Assembly: GCF_003076755.1 (NCBI RefSeq)
Contig: NZ_QDKM01000005.1
Span: 186,001 to 250,000, forward strand
Direction of reading: 5' to 3'
From: Pararhodobacter oceanensis
Lineage (GTDB): Bacteria > Pseudomonadota > Alphaproteobacteria > Rhodobacterales > Rhodobacteraceae
DNA length: 64,000 nucleotides
Part shown: piece after piece, positions 9,146 through 19,200 of the stretch
Numbering within the stretch: the first letter of the stretch is position 1
Layout of the letters: each line of letters opens with the position of its first letter
Program-made: the position numbers and the translations under genes
Notes under the pieces: model-generated
The model's input: only the letters and a program-made list of their open reading frames with translations
Told to the model about the DNA's origin: nothing
The model's database searches: none

Positions 9146-10021
9146 ATGGAATTTCTACAACTGCTGTTGAGCGGGCTCGCCAACGGCTGCGTTTACGGGC
9201 TTGTCGCTCTGGGCTTCGTGCTCATCTACAAGGCGACCGAAGCGGTGAATTTCGCACAGGGCGATTTCATGATGCTGGGCGCCTTTGTGATGGTTGGTCT
9301 GGTCAATCCGCAGTTCCTCGGGCTGAACTTCTGGCTGGCGGTGCCGCTGGCGCTCTTGGTGATGGGGGTGTTCGGCTATCTGCTGGATCTGGCGGTGCTG
9401 CGCTTCATGTTTGGCCAGAGCCAGATCGCGGTGGTGATCCTGACGATTTCCTTGGGCTTTGTGATCCGCTTTGTCGCCGGTCTGATCTGGGGGCATGAGC
9501 CGTTGAACCTGCATTCGCCGCTGGCCTTTGGCGATCTGCGGCTCGGTGATGTGGTGATCAGTTTCGCCGATATCTCGGTGATCGTGGTCACCGTGTTGAT
9601 GACCCTGTTCCTCTGGCAGTTCTTTCAGCGCACCAAACTGGGGCTGGCGATGCAGGCGGCGAGCCAGAACCAGATGGCGGCCTATTACATGGGCATTCCG
9701 GTAAAGCGCGTTCAGGGCGCGGTCTGGGCCTTGGCCGGTGTCGTCGCCTGTGTGGCGGGGATCCTCTATGCCTCGAAGGGCACGCTGGATATCTCGGCCG
9801 GTTTCATCGGTATCAAAGCCTTTGCGGCGGCGGTGATCGGCGGTTTCGGCAGTCTGCCCGGTGCCTTGATGGGCGGGTTGATCGTCGGGGTGATCGAGCC
9901 TTTCGCCTCGCGCTATCTGCCCGCCGGTTACAGCCAGATTGCCCCCTATGCCCTGCTGATCATCGTCTTGGTGTTCCGCCCGAACGGTCTGTTCTCGCAG
10001 GTCCGGATAAAGAAGGTCTGA
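9146..10021 (+). CDS. livH: Branched-chain-amino-acid-type ABC transporter permease (LivH family)
   Basis: This is an inner-membrane permease of the hydrophobic amino acid transporter (HAAT) class, 291 residues with about eight membrane spans. The opening block LANGCVYGLVALGFVLIYK and the following VNFAQGDFMMLGAF are family signatures. AFAAAVIGGFGSLPGALMGG near the C-terminus is the coupling loop that contacts the ATPases. It is the first gene of a six-gene operon. An acyl-CoA ligase lies in the same operon, so the solute may be a carboxylic acid rather than leucine, and the liv name denotes family only. Confidence 0.92.
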   Translation: MEFLQLLLSGLANGCVYGLVALGFVLIYKATEAVNFAQGDFMMLGAFVMVGLVNPQFLGLNFWLAVPLALLVMGVFGYLLDLAVLRFMFGQSQIAVVILTISLGFVIRFVAGLIWGHEPLNLHSPLAFGDLRLGDVVISFADISVIVVTVLMTLFLWQFFQRTKLGLAMQAASQNQMAAYYMGIPVKRVQGAVWALAGVVACVAGILYASKGTLDISAGFIGIKAFAAAVIGGFGSLPGALMGGLIVGVIEPFASRYLPAGYSQIAPYALLIIVLVFRPNGLFSQVRIKKV

Positions 10022-10025
10022 CATC

Positions 10026-11105
10026 ATGAGATTTCACTTCAAAACCCATTATGATCAGGACATTAGGCTGTTTCCCGACTGGTGGAACTTCTCGCTTTAT
10101 GCCGCACTTCTGGTGGTGCTGATCGTGCTGCCGATGGTGATCGACAGTTTCTATCTGGGTGAGGTCACCAATGTGTTGATCTGGGCCGTCGCCGGTCTCG
10201 GGCTGATGCTGCTGACCGGACAGACCGGGCAGGTGAGCCTTGGCCATTCGGCGTTTATGGCGCTGGGCTGCTATACCTGCGTGAACCTGATGGAAACCGG
10301 CATGCCGTTTTTGCTGGCGTTTGTGCTGGCGGGGATCATCACCGGCGTGATCGGCGCGGTGATCGCGATACCGGCGCTGAAATTGCACGGTGTTTATCTG
10401 ACTATCGCAACGCTGGCGCTGGCGATCTTGGCCGATGATATCATCGTTATTCTGGATCACTGGACCGGCGGGGTGAACGGCTATTTCGCGCCGGAGATCT
10501 GGATTTTCGGCATTGAGGTCAACCGCTGGATCAACCCCGCTGCGTGGTATTATCTGGCGCTGGGCACGGCTTTGGTGGTGACTTTGCTTTACCGCAACCT
10601 CTTGCGCTCGCCCTTGGGCCGCGCCTTTGCGGCGGTGCGGGATAGTGAGATTTCGGCGCAGGCGATGGGCGTCGATGTGGCGCGCACCAAGACGATTGCC
10701 TTTGGCCTGTCTTGCGCCTTTGCGGGCTTGGGCGGCGCGCTGATGGGGCTGTTTGCGGGGGCGTTTAACAATGAGACCTTCAACTTCCTGATCGCGATTC
10801 AACTGTTGATGATGATCATCATCGGCGGGCTGGGGTTCATCCACGGCGCGTTTCTGGGCGCGATTGTGATCGCCTTCCTGCCGCAGCTTTTGTCGATCTC
10901 CACCGATTTCTTGGGCTCGTCCTCGATCCCCGGATTGGAGACCGGCGTCTTCGGGATGATCCTGATCGCGTTCATCCTGTTCGAGCCGATGGGGCTTTAC
11001 GGGCGATGGCTGAAAATCCGCACATGGCTTGAACTCTTCCCCTTCGCGCGGCGCGATATGTTCCGCCGCCAGAAAACCTATTTGAAAACGGAGCGCCTGA
11101 GATGA
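10026..11105 (+). CDS. livM: Branched-chain-amino-acid-type ABC transporter permease (LivM family)
   Basis: This is the second permease of the HAAT transporter (359 aa), starting four bases after livH stops. It has about ten hydrophobic spans. LLTGQTGQVSLGHSAFMALG and LHGVYLTIATLALA are LivM signatures. MIIIGGLGFIHGAFLGAI is the EAA-like loop that docks on LivG/LivF. The N-terminal 25 residues are polar and cytosolic. Its stop overlaps the start of the ATPase gene (ATGA, 11102-11105), so the stoichiometry is probably set by coupled translation. Confidence 0.92.
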   Translation: MRFHFKTHYDQDIRLFPDWWNFSLYAALLVVLIVLPMVIDSFYLGEVTNVLIWAVAGLGLMLLTGQTGQVSLGHSAFMALGCYTCVNLMETGMPFLLAFVLAGIITGVIGAVIAIPALKLHGVYLTIATLALAILADDIIVILDHWTGGVNGYFAPEIWIFGIEVNRWINPAAWYYLALGTALVVTLLYRNLLRSPLGRAFAAVRDSEISAQAMGVDVARTKTIAFGLSCAFAGLGGALMGLFAGAFNNETFNFLIAIQLLMMIIIGGLGFIHGAFLGAIVIAFLPQLLSISTDFLGSSSIPGLETGVFGMILIAFILFEPMGLYGRWLKIRTWLELFPFARRDMFRRQKTYLKTERLR

Positions 11106-11902
11106 GCCTCCTTGAGCTGGAAAATGTGACGCTGAAATTCGGCGGCGTTACCGCGGTGAACAACCTGTCGATGTCGGTCGAAGAGGGCGAGGTCTTCGCG
11201 CTGGTCGGCCCCAATGGCGCGGGCAAATCCACCGTGTTCAATATGATCTCGCGGTTCTACCGCCCGTTTCGCGGCTCGATCCGCTTTGACGGTAAGGACC
11301 TGCTGAAGCAAAAGCCGAATCAGGTGTCGAGCCAAGGCATCGCGCGGACCTTCCAGAACATCGAATTGTTCGAACGCGCGACGGTGCTGCAAAACCTGCT
11401 GGTCGGGCGGCATCGGCACCGCAAGACCATGCTGCTGGAGGAAATGCTGTTTATTGGCCGCGCCCGCGCGCAGGAGCGCGAGAACCGGCTGGCGGTGGAG
11501 GAGGTGATCGATTTCCTCGATCTGCAAGCCTACCGCGACCAGCATATCGCCGGATTGCCCTACGGGGTGCGCAAAGTGGTGGAACTGGCGCGCGCATTGG
11601 CGACAAAACCGCGGCTGTTGCTGCTCGATGAACCGGCGTCGGGCCTAAGCGTCGAGGAAACGCAGGATATGCGCTGGTGGATCGAGGATATCCGCCGCCA
11701 GATGGGCATCACCGTGCTGATGGTCGAGCATGACATGGGGCTGGTCGGCAAGGTTTGCGACCGCGTGCTGGCGCTGGCCGATGGCGCGGAACTGGCGCAG
11801 GGCACACCGGCACAGGTGCAGGCGCATCCGGCGGTGATCGAGGCGTATCTGGGCACCTCGGCGATTTCCAAGACCGCGAACGCACAGGGAGAGCGGGTAT
11901 GA
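11102..11902 (+). CDS. livG: ABC transporter ATP-binding protein (LivG family)
   Basis: This is a cytosolic ATPase subunit of 266 residues. Walker A is GPNGAGKST (about 37-45) and Walker B LLLLDEPASGLS (about 179-190). The switch histidine is in MVEHDMG. In place of the LSGGQ consensus this subunit has LPYGVRKVVELARAL, a common LivG variant. An insertion between Walker A and the signature (FERATVLQNLLVGRHRHRK) is typical of LivG and distinguishes it from LivF. It overlaps livM by four bases and livF by four bases. Confidence 0.94.
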   Translation: MSLLELENVTLKFGGVTAVNNLSMSVEEGEVFALVGPNGAGKSTVFNMISRFYRPFRGSIRFDGKDLLKQKPNQVSSQGIARTFQNIELFERATVLQNLLVGRHRHRKTMLLEEMLFIGRARAQERENRLAVEEVIDFLDLQAYRDQHIAGLPYGVRKVVELARALATKPRLLLLDEPASGLSVEETQDMRWWIEDIRRQMGITVLMVEHDMGLVGKVCDRVLALADGAELAQGTPAQVQAHPAVIEAYLGTSAISKTANAQGERV

Positions 11903-12669
11903 GCGCGCTTTTGGAAGTTCGCAATCTCGAGACGTTTTACGGCCCGATCATGGCGATCAGGGGTGTGTCGCTGGAGGTGCATAAGGGGCAGGTGGTGACG
12001 GTTCTGGGCGCCAATGGCGCGGGGAAAACCACGCTGTTGAAAACCATCTCCGGCATTATGGACCCTGAAAAGGGGCAGATCGTCTTTGAAGGCGAGGAAA
12101 TTCAGGGCCGCGAGCCGCATCAGATCGTGCGCCGCGGCGTGGTGCAGGTGCCCGAGGGGCGCGAGGTGTTTCCGCTGCTGACGGTTGAGGAAAACCTCTC
12201 GCTCGGCGCTTATACCCGCTCGGACCGTGCGGAAATCGCCCGCGACCGCGATCTGGTCTATAGCTATTTCCCGATCCTCAAGGACCGCCGCCAGCAAGAG
12301 GCGGGCACGCTTTCAGGCGGGCAGCAACAGATGCTGGCGATCGGGCGCGGGTTGATGCTGCGACCCAAGATCATGCTGCTGGATGAGCCGAGCCTTGGCC
12401 TCTCGCCGCTGTTGACGCAGGAAATCTTTGAAATCCTCAAGCGGCTGAATGTCGATGAGGGGGTGACAATGATGCTGGTCGAGCAAAACGCCGCGGTGGC
12501 GCTGGATCTGGCCGACACCGGCTATGTGATGGAGTTGGGCCGCATCGTGATGGCCGATACGGCGGAGAAACTCTCGGCCTCGGAGGATATCCAGAGCTTT
12601 TATCTGGGCCACGCGAATGAGGGGGCGCGCGGTGAGCGGCGCTGGAAGAAAAGGAAGACCTGGCGATGA
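11899..12669 (+). CDS. livF: ABC transporter ATP-binding protein (LivF family)
   Basis: This is the second ATPase of the HAAT transporter, 256 residues. Walker A is GANGAGKTT, the signature is LSGGQQQMLAIGRGL, Walker B is IMLLDEPSLGLSP and the switch histidine is replaced by Gln in MLVEQNAA, as usual in LivF. ATG 11899 overlaps the livG stop (ATGA). The C-terminus carries a basic tail (RRWKKRKTWR) that overlaps the start of the ligase gene by four bases. The chain of overlaps from livM to the ligase argues for one transcript and one function. Confidence 0.94.
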   Translation: MSALLEVRNLETFYGPIMAIRGVSLEVHKGQVVTVLGANGAGKTTLLKTISGIMDPEKGQIVFEGEEIQGREPHQIVRRGVVQVPEGREVFPLLTVEENLSLGAYTRSDRAEIARDRDLVYSYFPILKDRRQQEAGTLSGGQQQMLAIGRGLMLRPKIMLLDEPSLGLSPLLTQEIFEILKRLNVDEGVTMMLVEQNAAVALDLADTGYVMELGRIVMADTAEKLSASEDIQSFYLGHANEGARGERRWKKRKTWR

Positions 12670-14534
12670 ATGCACCGACCGAAACGCTGCTGAAGGGTGT
12701 GCGGGTCAATGCGTTGCCCGACCAGAGCCCCGCCCATATCGACGGGCATACCACCGTGCCGGCACTGCTGCGCGCGCGCTGTCTGGCGAATGCCGAAAAG
12801 ACCGCGCACCGCGAGAAAGACCTCGGCATCTGGCAGGCCTACACTTGGACCGATTACCTGAACCACGCGCGCTGGATCGGCATGGGGCTGCGCGCCCTTG
12901 GCCTGCAACGCGGCGATGTGATCAGCATCCTGTCCGAGGACAATAAGGAATGGATGTATTGCGACATGGCGGCGCAATGCATGGGGGCGGTGTCCTCGGG
13001 GGTCTATACCACCGATGCGGCGGGGCAATTGGCCTATCTGGTCAATGACAGCCAGACCAAATTCCTGTTTGTCGAGAATGACGAGCAACTGGATAAGTTT
13101 CTCGAGGTCGAGGACCAGATGCCCAGCCTGATCAAGGTGATCATCTTTGATCCCGAGGGGCTGCATGATTTCCAGAACGACAAATGCATGTTGCTGTCCG
13201 ATCTTTATGAACTGGGCCGCGCCAATGATGATGAGGCGGTGTTCAATGCCGAGATCGACGCGGTAACACCCGAAAGCGTTGGCGTGTTGATCTATACCTC
13301 GGGCACCACCGGCCAGCCCAAAGGCGTGATGCTGACGCAGGAGAATATCCTCGCCGGTATGGCCAGCGGGCTTTACAGCCTGCCGTTCGACCAGAGCGCC
13401 GAGCAACTGTGTTTCCTGCCGCTGTGCCATATTCTGGAAAAGCTGGTCTCGCTCTATACGCCGCTGATTGTGTCCTCGACGGTGAATTTCGCCGAAAGCC
13501 CCGAGACGGTGTTCGACAATCTGCGCGAGGTTTCGCCGCACGGGTTTGTCGCGGTGCCACGGGTGTGGGAAAAGATCTATTCCCGTGTTCTGGTGATGGC
13601 GCAGGAGAGCACCGTGATCGGGCGCTGGGCCTTTGCGCAGGCGATCAAGGCCGGTCATGCGCGCGCCGCCTATACGATGGAGAACCAAGAGGTGCCATCA
13701 AGCGTGGCGCTGCGTTACCGGATCTGGGATTTTCTGGTGCTGGCCAATCTGCGGCGGCTTCTGGGGATGAACCGGATGCAGCGCGGGCTGACCGGTGCGG
13801 CGCCGATCTCGCCGGAGCTGCTCAAGTGGTATCACGCGATCGGCGTGCCGCTGTTCGAGGGTTTCGGCATGTCCGAAACCGCCGGTGTCGCCACGATCAA
13901 CCTGCCGGAGGCGAATAAGACCGGCTCGGTCGGGCAGACCATCCGCGGTGTCGATGTGCGGATTGCACCGGACGGGGAAATCCAGATCAGGGGTCTGGTG
14001 GTGTTCAAAGGCTATCTGAACAAGCCCGAGCAAACCGCCGAAACCTTCACCGAGGACGGCTGGCTGAAAACCGGCGATGTCGGGCGGATTGATAACGAGA
14101 GATTCGTCACCATCACCGGACGGATCAAAGATATTATCATCACTGCCGGCGGCAAGAACATCACCCCCGCCGAGATCGAGAGCAGCCTGAAGTTCAGCCA
14201 TTATATCTCGGATGCGGTGGTGATCGGCGACAAGCGCAAATATCTGACCTGCCTGATTATGATTGATCAGGAGAACGTCGAGAAATTCGCGCAGGACCAT
14301 AAAGTGCCCTTTGGCGATTTCCGCAGCCTGTGCCGCGCGCCCGAGGTTGTCGAGCTGATCCAGCGCGAGGTCGAGCGCACCAATAAAGAGTTCGCGCAGG
14401 TCGAGCAGATCAAGAAGTTCCGGCTGATTGATGTGCTGCTGACCGCCGAGGACGAAGAGTTGACGGCCACAATGAAACTAAAGCGTGCGAGTGTCGAAAA
14501 ACGCCACAAGGCGTTGATTGATGATATGTATTGA
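12666..14534 (+). CDS. AMP-forming acyl-CoA synthetase (long-chain type)
   Basis: This 622-residue member of the ANL superfamily activates a carboxylate through an acyl-adenylate to its CoA thioester. The P-loop is IYTSGTTGQPKGVML (about 211-225). The adenine-binding region is LFEGFGMSETAG, the hinge block WLKTGDVGRID, and the C-terminal lysine region ITAGGKNITPAEIE. Length and the large insert resemble the bacterial long-chain ligase group (FAA1-like). Placement inside a HAAT operon, with overlaps on the upstream side, suggests import and CoA activation of the same acid. Which acid cannot be read from sequence. Confidence 0.9.
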   Translation: MNAPTETLLKGVRVNALPDQSPAHIDGHTTVPALLRARCLANAEKTAHREKDLGIWQAYTWTDYLNHARWIGMGLRALGLQRGDVISILSEDNKEWMYCDMAAQCMGAVSSGVYTTDAAGQLAYLVNDSQTKFLFVENDEQLDKFLEVEDQMPSLIKVIIFDPEGLHDFQNDKCMLLSDLYELGRANDDEAVFNAEIDAVTPESVGVLIYTSGTTGQPKGVMLTQENILAGMASGLYSLPFDQSAEQLCFLPLCHILEKLVSLYTPLIVSSTVNFAESPETVFDNLREVSPHGFVAVPRVWEKIYSRVLVMAQESTVIGRWAFAQAIKAGHARAAYTMENQEVPSSVALRYRIWDFLVLANLRRLLGMNRMQRGLTGAAPISPELLKWYHAIGVPLFEGFGMSETAGVATINLPEANKTGSVGQTIRGVDVRIAPDGEIQIRGLVVFKGYLNKPEQTAETFTEDGWLKTGDVGRIDNERFVTITGRIKDIIITAGGKNITPAEIESSLKFSHYISDAVVIGDKRKYLTCLIMIDQENVEKFAQDHKVPFGDFRSLCRAPEVVELIQREVERTNKEFAQVEQIKKFRLIDVLLTAEDEELTATMKLKRASVEKRHKALIDDMY

Positions 14535-14568
14535 TCTGAGTCTTGGACTCGTTATGGGGAGGAAAACC

Positions 14569-15735
14569 ATGAAAAAACTGACAACTCTGATGGCGGCAGC
14601 GGCGGCGACCACGCTGGCGGTGGGCGCGCAGGCGCAGACCCGCGGTGTCACCGATGACGAAATCCGCATCGGCGGCGTGCATGACCTGTCCGGCGTCTTC
14701 GCCGCGGTCTCGACGCCTGCGGTCTCGGGCGCCAATCTCTATTTCGATATGGTCAATGAAAACGGCGGCGTGCATGGCCGGATGATCAACTATATGACCG
14801 AGGATCACGGTTACCAACTGCCGCGCGCGACGCAGGCCTATAACAAGCTGATCGAGCGCGATCAGGTGTTCGCCATGCTGCTCAACCTCGGCACCCCGCA
14901 TAACCTGGCGCATTACCCGCTGATGGAGCGTCGCGGCGTGCCGAATGTGGCGCCCCTGACCGCCGCACGGGCGATCCTGCCCGATCCGCCCTTGATGAAC
15001 TTCTCTTCGTTCTCAAGCTATTACGACCAGATCGCGCAGGGCATCGAGTATCTGCACAATGAGAACGGTCGCGACACGGTCTGCGCGATGTATCTGCCGA
15101 CGGATTTCGGCGAAGAGATCGCGATCTCCAGCCGCGAGACCGCCGAGGCGCTGGGTCTGACCTTTGCCGATGAGACCACGCATCGTCCTGATGATCAGGA
15201 TTTCGTCGGTTCGGTCAGCCGGTTGCGCGCTGCCGAATGCGATATCGTGACCATCGCGCTGGGCGTGCGCGCCTCGATCACCGTGGTCGGCACCGCCAAG
15301 CAGCTGGGCTGGGATGACGTTGATTTTCTGGTCTCCTCGGCCGGTTTCCTTGAGCCGGTGGCAATGGTTCCGGGCGGGGTGACGGACGGGCTCTATGGTG
15401 CCTCGGGCTGGCAGGATCTGCGCGCCCGCGCCACCGAAGAAGCGCCCGCCGCCTTCATCGCCGCCTATGAAGAGCGTTATGGCCAGCCGGCAAGTGGTTT
15501 CGCCATGCTCGGCTATACCGCCGCGCAGCAGATGGTGATGGCGCTGGAGGCCGCAGGGCCGGATCTGACCGTCGAGAGTTTCATGGACGGGATGCATTCG
15601 CTTGATTACGACGATGCGCTGTTGGGGACGCATGTGAACTTCACCCCCGAGGATCATCAGGGCGCAAATGATGTGTTCATCAGCCAGGTGGGTGATGGCC
15701 ATTGGAACACGCTGGCCACGATCAGCGGCGAGTAA
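14569..15735 (+). CDS. Periplasmic substrate-binding protein of HAAT ABC transporter
   Basis: This is a type I periplasmic binding protein of 388 residues. It has a Sec signal (MKKLTTLMAAAAATTLAVGAQAQ is a basic start plus hydrophobic core, cut after AQA). The family opening VTDDEIRIGGVHDLSG follows. The N-lobe segment FAMLLNLGTPHNLAHYPLME holds the usual ligand loop. A strong GGGGAGGA-like ribosome site precedes ATG 14569, overruling the longer frame from 14518. It is the last gene of the operon and is followed by a terminator at 15757. The binding pocket residues do not let me name the ligand. Confidence 0.9.
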   Translation: MKKLTTLMAAAAATTLAVGAQAQTRGVTDDEIRIGGVHDLSGVFAAVSTPAVSGANLYFDMVNENGGVHGRMINYMTEDHGYQLPRATQAYNKLIERDQVFAMLLNLGTPHNLAHYPLMERRGVPNVAPLTAARAILPDPPLMNFSSFSSYYDQIAQGIEYLHNENGRDTVCAMYLPTDFGEEIAISSRETAEALGLTFADETTHRPDDQDFVGSVSRLRAAECDIVTIALGVRASITVVGTAKQLGWDDVDFLVSSAGFLEPVAMVPGGVTDGLYGASGWQDLRARATEEAPAAFIAAYEERYGQPASGFAMLGYTAAQQMVMALEAAGPDLTVESFMDGMHSLDYDDALLGTHVNFTPEDHQGANDVFISQVGDGHWNTLATISGE

Positions 15736-15756
15736 TTCGCTGGACTATGGCGGGAG

Positions 15757-15780
15757 AGGGGGCCTGAGGGCCCCCTTTTT
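15757..15780 (+). terminator. Rho-independent terminator of the liv operon
   Basis: A GGGGGCC/GGCCCCC stem (15758-15764 with 15769-15775) and a 4-base loop run directly into TTTTT at 15776-15780, 21 bases after the binding-protein stop. Confidence 0.92.
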
Positions 15781-15802
15781 CATGCGCGGCCTATGACGAG
15801 AA

Positions 15803-15980
15803 GCGCATTGCCAGTCCGCGGGATGGCGAGCCGAGCGTGGAGCGGGGCGCTTTATAGTGGCTAGGTTCGGCCCCCTTTTGCACGATGCGACCTTGGCGGC
15901 ACAGACCAAGCCGCGCATTGCCAGGCCGCGGGATGGCGAGCCAAGTGTGGAGCAATGCGCTTTATGGTGGCTAAGTTCGG
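15803..15980. repeat. Direct repeat pair B (68-bp units, 110-bp period)
   Basis: Two near-identical 68-bp units, 15803-15870 and 15913-15980, each run from GCGCATTGCCAG through GATGGCGAGCC to GGCTA-GTTCGG. They differ at only a few positions. The GCCAG...TGGC block is also the core of repeat pair C next to it. Confidence 0.8.
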
Positions 15981-16016
15981 GCGACATTCAAGCGACGTGC
16001 CAACAGCAACCAGATC

Positions 16017-16176
16017 GCCAGCCCCGTGGGCGGTCTGGCGATGCGCGGCGACTTCGTCTTGATTCCGCGCAGGGCGGTATGCGGCGGTTGCGGTATTGGA
16101 CCAATAGACAACGGCTAGTCAGCCAGTCCGCGGGGCGGACTGGCGATGCGCGGCGGCTCCGCCTTGATTCCGCGCG
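16017..16176. repeat. Direct repeat pair C with palindromic core
   Basis: Two units of about 55 bp at 16017-16070 and 16122-16176 (105-bp period). Each starts with a hairpin (GCCAGTCCGC-GGGGCGGACTGGC in the second copy), then GATGCGCGGCG and CTTGATTCCGCGC. The layout resembles REP/BIME-type extragenic palindromes. Confidence 0.75.
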
Positions 16177-16216
16177 GGCGAGGGCGGCGGGGCGGCGCGA
16201 AACCGCCCCACGCGCG

Positions 16217-19200
16217 TTACTCCGCAGGCATCGCCGGGGCTTCGACCAGCAGGGGCTGCGGCAGGTGCACCAGCATTTCCTTGGGGCAAATCTGCACGAA
16301 ATTCGCCTTTTCGATATCCCAACGCCGCAGGATCTCGGCGCCCTTGGCGCTTTCGGTCTGCGCCACATGCCGCTCGATCAGGGCTTTCAACTCCTGCTCC
16401 CAATGCGCGACACTCACCGGACAGGTGACCAGCGTTTCCATATTGATCAGCGGGGTCGAGACCCCCTCGGGATCATAGAGATAGGCCATCCCGCCGGTCA
16501 TACCGGCGCCGAAATTCGCCCCGATCGAGCCCAGAATAACCGCCGTGCCGCCGGTCATATACTCGCAACCGTTCGAGCCACAGCCCTCGATCACCACGGT
16601 GGCGCCCGAGTTGCGCACCGCGAAACGCTCACCGGCGCGGCCTGCGGCAAACAGCTCACCCGCCGTCGCGCCATACAAAACGGTATTGCCGATGATCGTG
16701 TTCTGCGCGGCGACCAGCGGTGAGGACATGCGCGGACGCACCACGATCAGCCCGCCGGACAAGCCCTTGCCGACATAGTCATTGGCATCGCCGTAGACCT
16801 CGAGTTTCAGCCCGCGCACGGCAAAGGCGCCCAAGGACTGCCCCGCGCTACCGGCCAGTTTCACCGTCAGATGATCCGATTGCAGCGCGTTATTCATCCC
16901 GAATTCGCTGACGATATGGCTCGAGGCGCGGGTGCCGACGGTGCGATGGGTGTTGCGGATCGCATAGCTCAGCTGCATCTTCTCGCCCTCGCCAAAGAAA
17001 CGCGCGGCGTCGCGGATGATCTCGCTGTCCAGCGTCTCGGGCACCGCATTGCGCGGCTTGTCGCGGTCATAGCGGATGTTGCGGGTGCCATCGACGGTGA
17101 TCAGCATCGGGTTCATATCGAGGTCATCGAGATGCGCCGAGCCACGGCTGACCTGCGCCAGCAGATCGGCGCGCCCGATGATCTCGTCAATCGAGCGCGC
17201 ACCCAATTCGGCGAGAATCTCGCGGACCTCCTGCGCATAGAAGGTGATCAGATTGACCACTTTATCAGCGCTGCCGGTGAATTTGCTGCGCAGGAAATCA
17301 TCCTGCGTGCAGACGCCGACCGGACAGGTGTTCGACTGGCATTGCCGCACCATAATACAGCCCATGGCGATCAGCGCGGCGGTGCCGATGCCGAATTCCT
17401 CGGCGCCGAGCATCGCGGCAATGACAATGTCGCGGCCGGTGCGCAGCCCGCCATCGGTGCGCAGGGTGACGCGGTCGCGCAGGTTGTTCATCGCCAAGAC
17501 CTGATGCGCCTCGGTCAGCCCCATCTCCCATGGCAGACCGGCGTATTTGATCGAAGTGCCGGGCGAGGCACCGGTGCCGCCGTTATGGCCGGAGATCAGG
17601 ATGATATCCGCCTTGGCCTTGGCGACACCGGCGGCAATCGTGCCAACGCCGGACGAGGCCACCAGTTTCACCGTCACCTTGGCGCGCGGGTTGATCTGTT
17701 TGAGGTCATAGATCAGCTGCGCGAGGTCTTCGATGGAATAAATGTCATGATGCGGCGGCGGCGAGATCAGGGTCACGCCGGGGGTCGAATGGCGCAGTTT
17801 GGCGATCAGTTTGGTCACCTTCATGCCGGGCAATTGCCCGCCCTCGCCGGGTTTGGCACCCTGCGCGACCTTGATCTCCAATTCTTCGCAGTTCAGCAGA
17901 TATTCCGCAGTGACACCAAAGCGGCCCGAGGCGACCTGTTTGATCTTGGCGCTGGCGTTGTCGCCATTGGGCTCAGGGGTGAAATCATCGGGGCTTTCGC
18001 CGCCCTCGCCACTGTCGGATTTCGCGCCGATCCGGTTCATCGCAATCGACAGGGTGCGGTGCGCCTCGGGCGAGAGCGCGCCCAGCGACATGCCCGGCGT
18101 GACGAAGCGCTTGCGGATGGCGGTGATCGATTCCACCTCCTCCAGCGGGATCGCGCGGCCTAGCGGCTTGAAATCCAGCAGATCGCGCAGATGAATCGGC
18201 TGGTTGGCGCGCATTGCGGCGGAATATTTGCGCCACATATCATAGGAGGCGCGGTCGCAGGCCGATTGCAACAAATGCATGGTCTGCGCTTCCCAAGCGT
18301 GTTTCTCGCCCGAGCGGCGCGCCTTATAGAAGCCCCCGACCGGCAGCGGGGCTGCGGCACTTTTCCATGCCTTTTCATGCACTTGATCGGCTTTGCGCTG
18401 CAACCCGTGCAGGCCGATACCGGAAATGCGGCTGTGCATACCGGGGAAATATTCGGCGACCAGCGCGCGGCTGAGACCGACGGATTCAAAGTTCAACCCG
18501 CCGCGATAGGAGGAAATCACCGAAATCCCCATCTTCGACATGATCTTCAGCAGGCCAGCGTCAATCGCATCGCGGTAGCGCAGAATCGCATCGGTCAGCG
18601 AGCCTTCGATCAGCCCGCGCTCGATGCGTTCGGCAATCGTATCCTGCGCCAGATAGGCGTTGACCGTGGTCGCGCCGCAGCCGATCAGCACGGCGAAATA
18701 ATGCGGATCGACACATTCGGCGGCGCGCACATTGACCGAGGTAAAGGTGCGCAGCCCTTTGCGGGTGAGCCATGAATGCACCGCGCTGGTCGCCAATATC
18801 ATCGGCATCGCCACGCGGCCCTCGCCCTGATGTTCATCGGTCAGCACCAGATGGCCGGTGCCCGAGCGCACCGCGTCTTCGGCGGCGGCGCGGATGCGTT
18901 CCAGCCCCTGCCGTAGCATGTCCTCGCCACCTTCGGCGGGGTAGGTGCAGTCGATGAAACTGACGCTATTGTTGAACTGCTCGACCATCACCTTGAATTC
19001 TTCATTGGCAATGAACGGGCTTTCCAGCACCAGAATCTCGGTCTGCGCGCTGCTTTCATCGAGCACGTTTTTCAGGTTGCCGAAGCGGGTTTTCAGGCTC
19101 ATCACCCGGCTTTCGCGCAGGCTGTCAATCGGCGGGTTGGTCACCTGAGAGAAGTTCTGCCGGAAGTAGTGGCTGAGCGGGCGGTAGGTCTGGCTGAGCA

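Larger units (their letters stand above)
15781..16216. other. Repeat-filled intergenic region between liv operon and gltB
   Basis: These 436 bases separate two convergent operons. They contain two direct-repeat pairs (15803-15870 with 15913-15980; 16017-16070 with 16122-16176). The reading frames here run through the repeats and look fortuitous. I see no gene. Confidence 0.6.

Noticed and set aside
15803-16176. CRISPR-like array from the tandem repeats
   Set aside because: There are only two copies of each unit, the units are long, and no cas gene is near.
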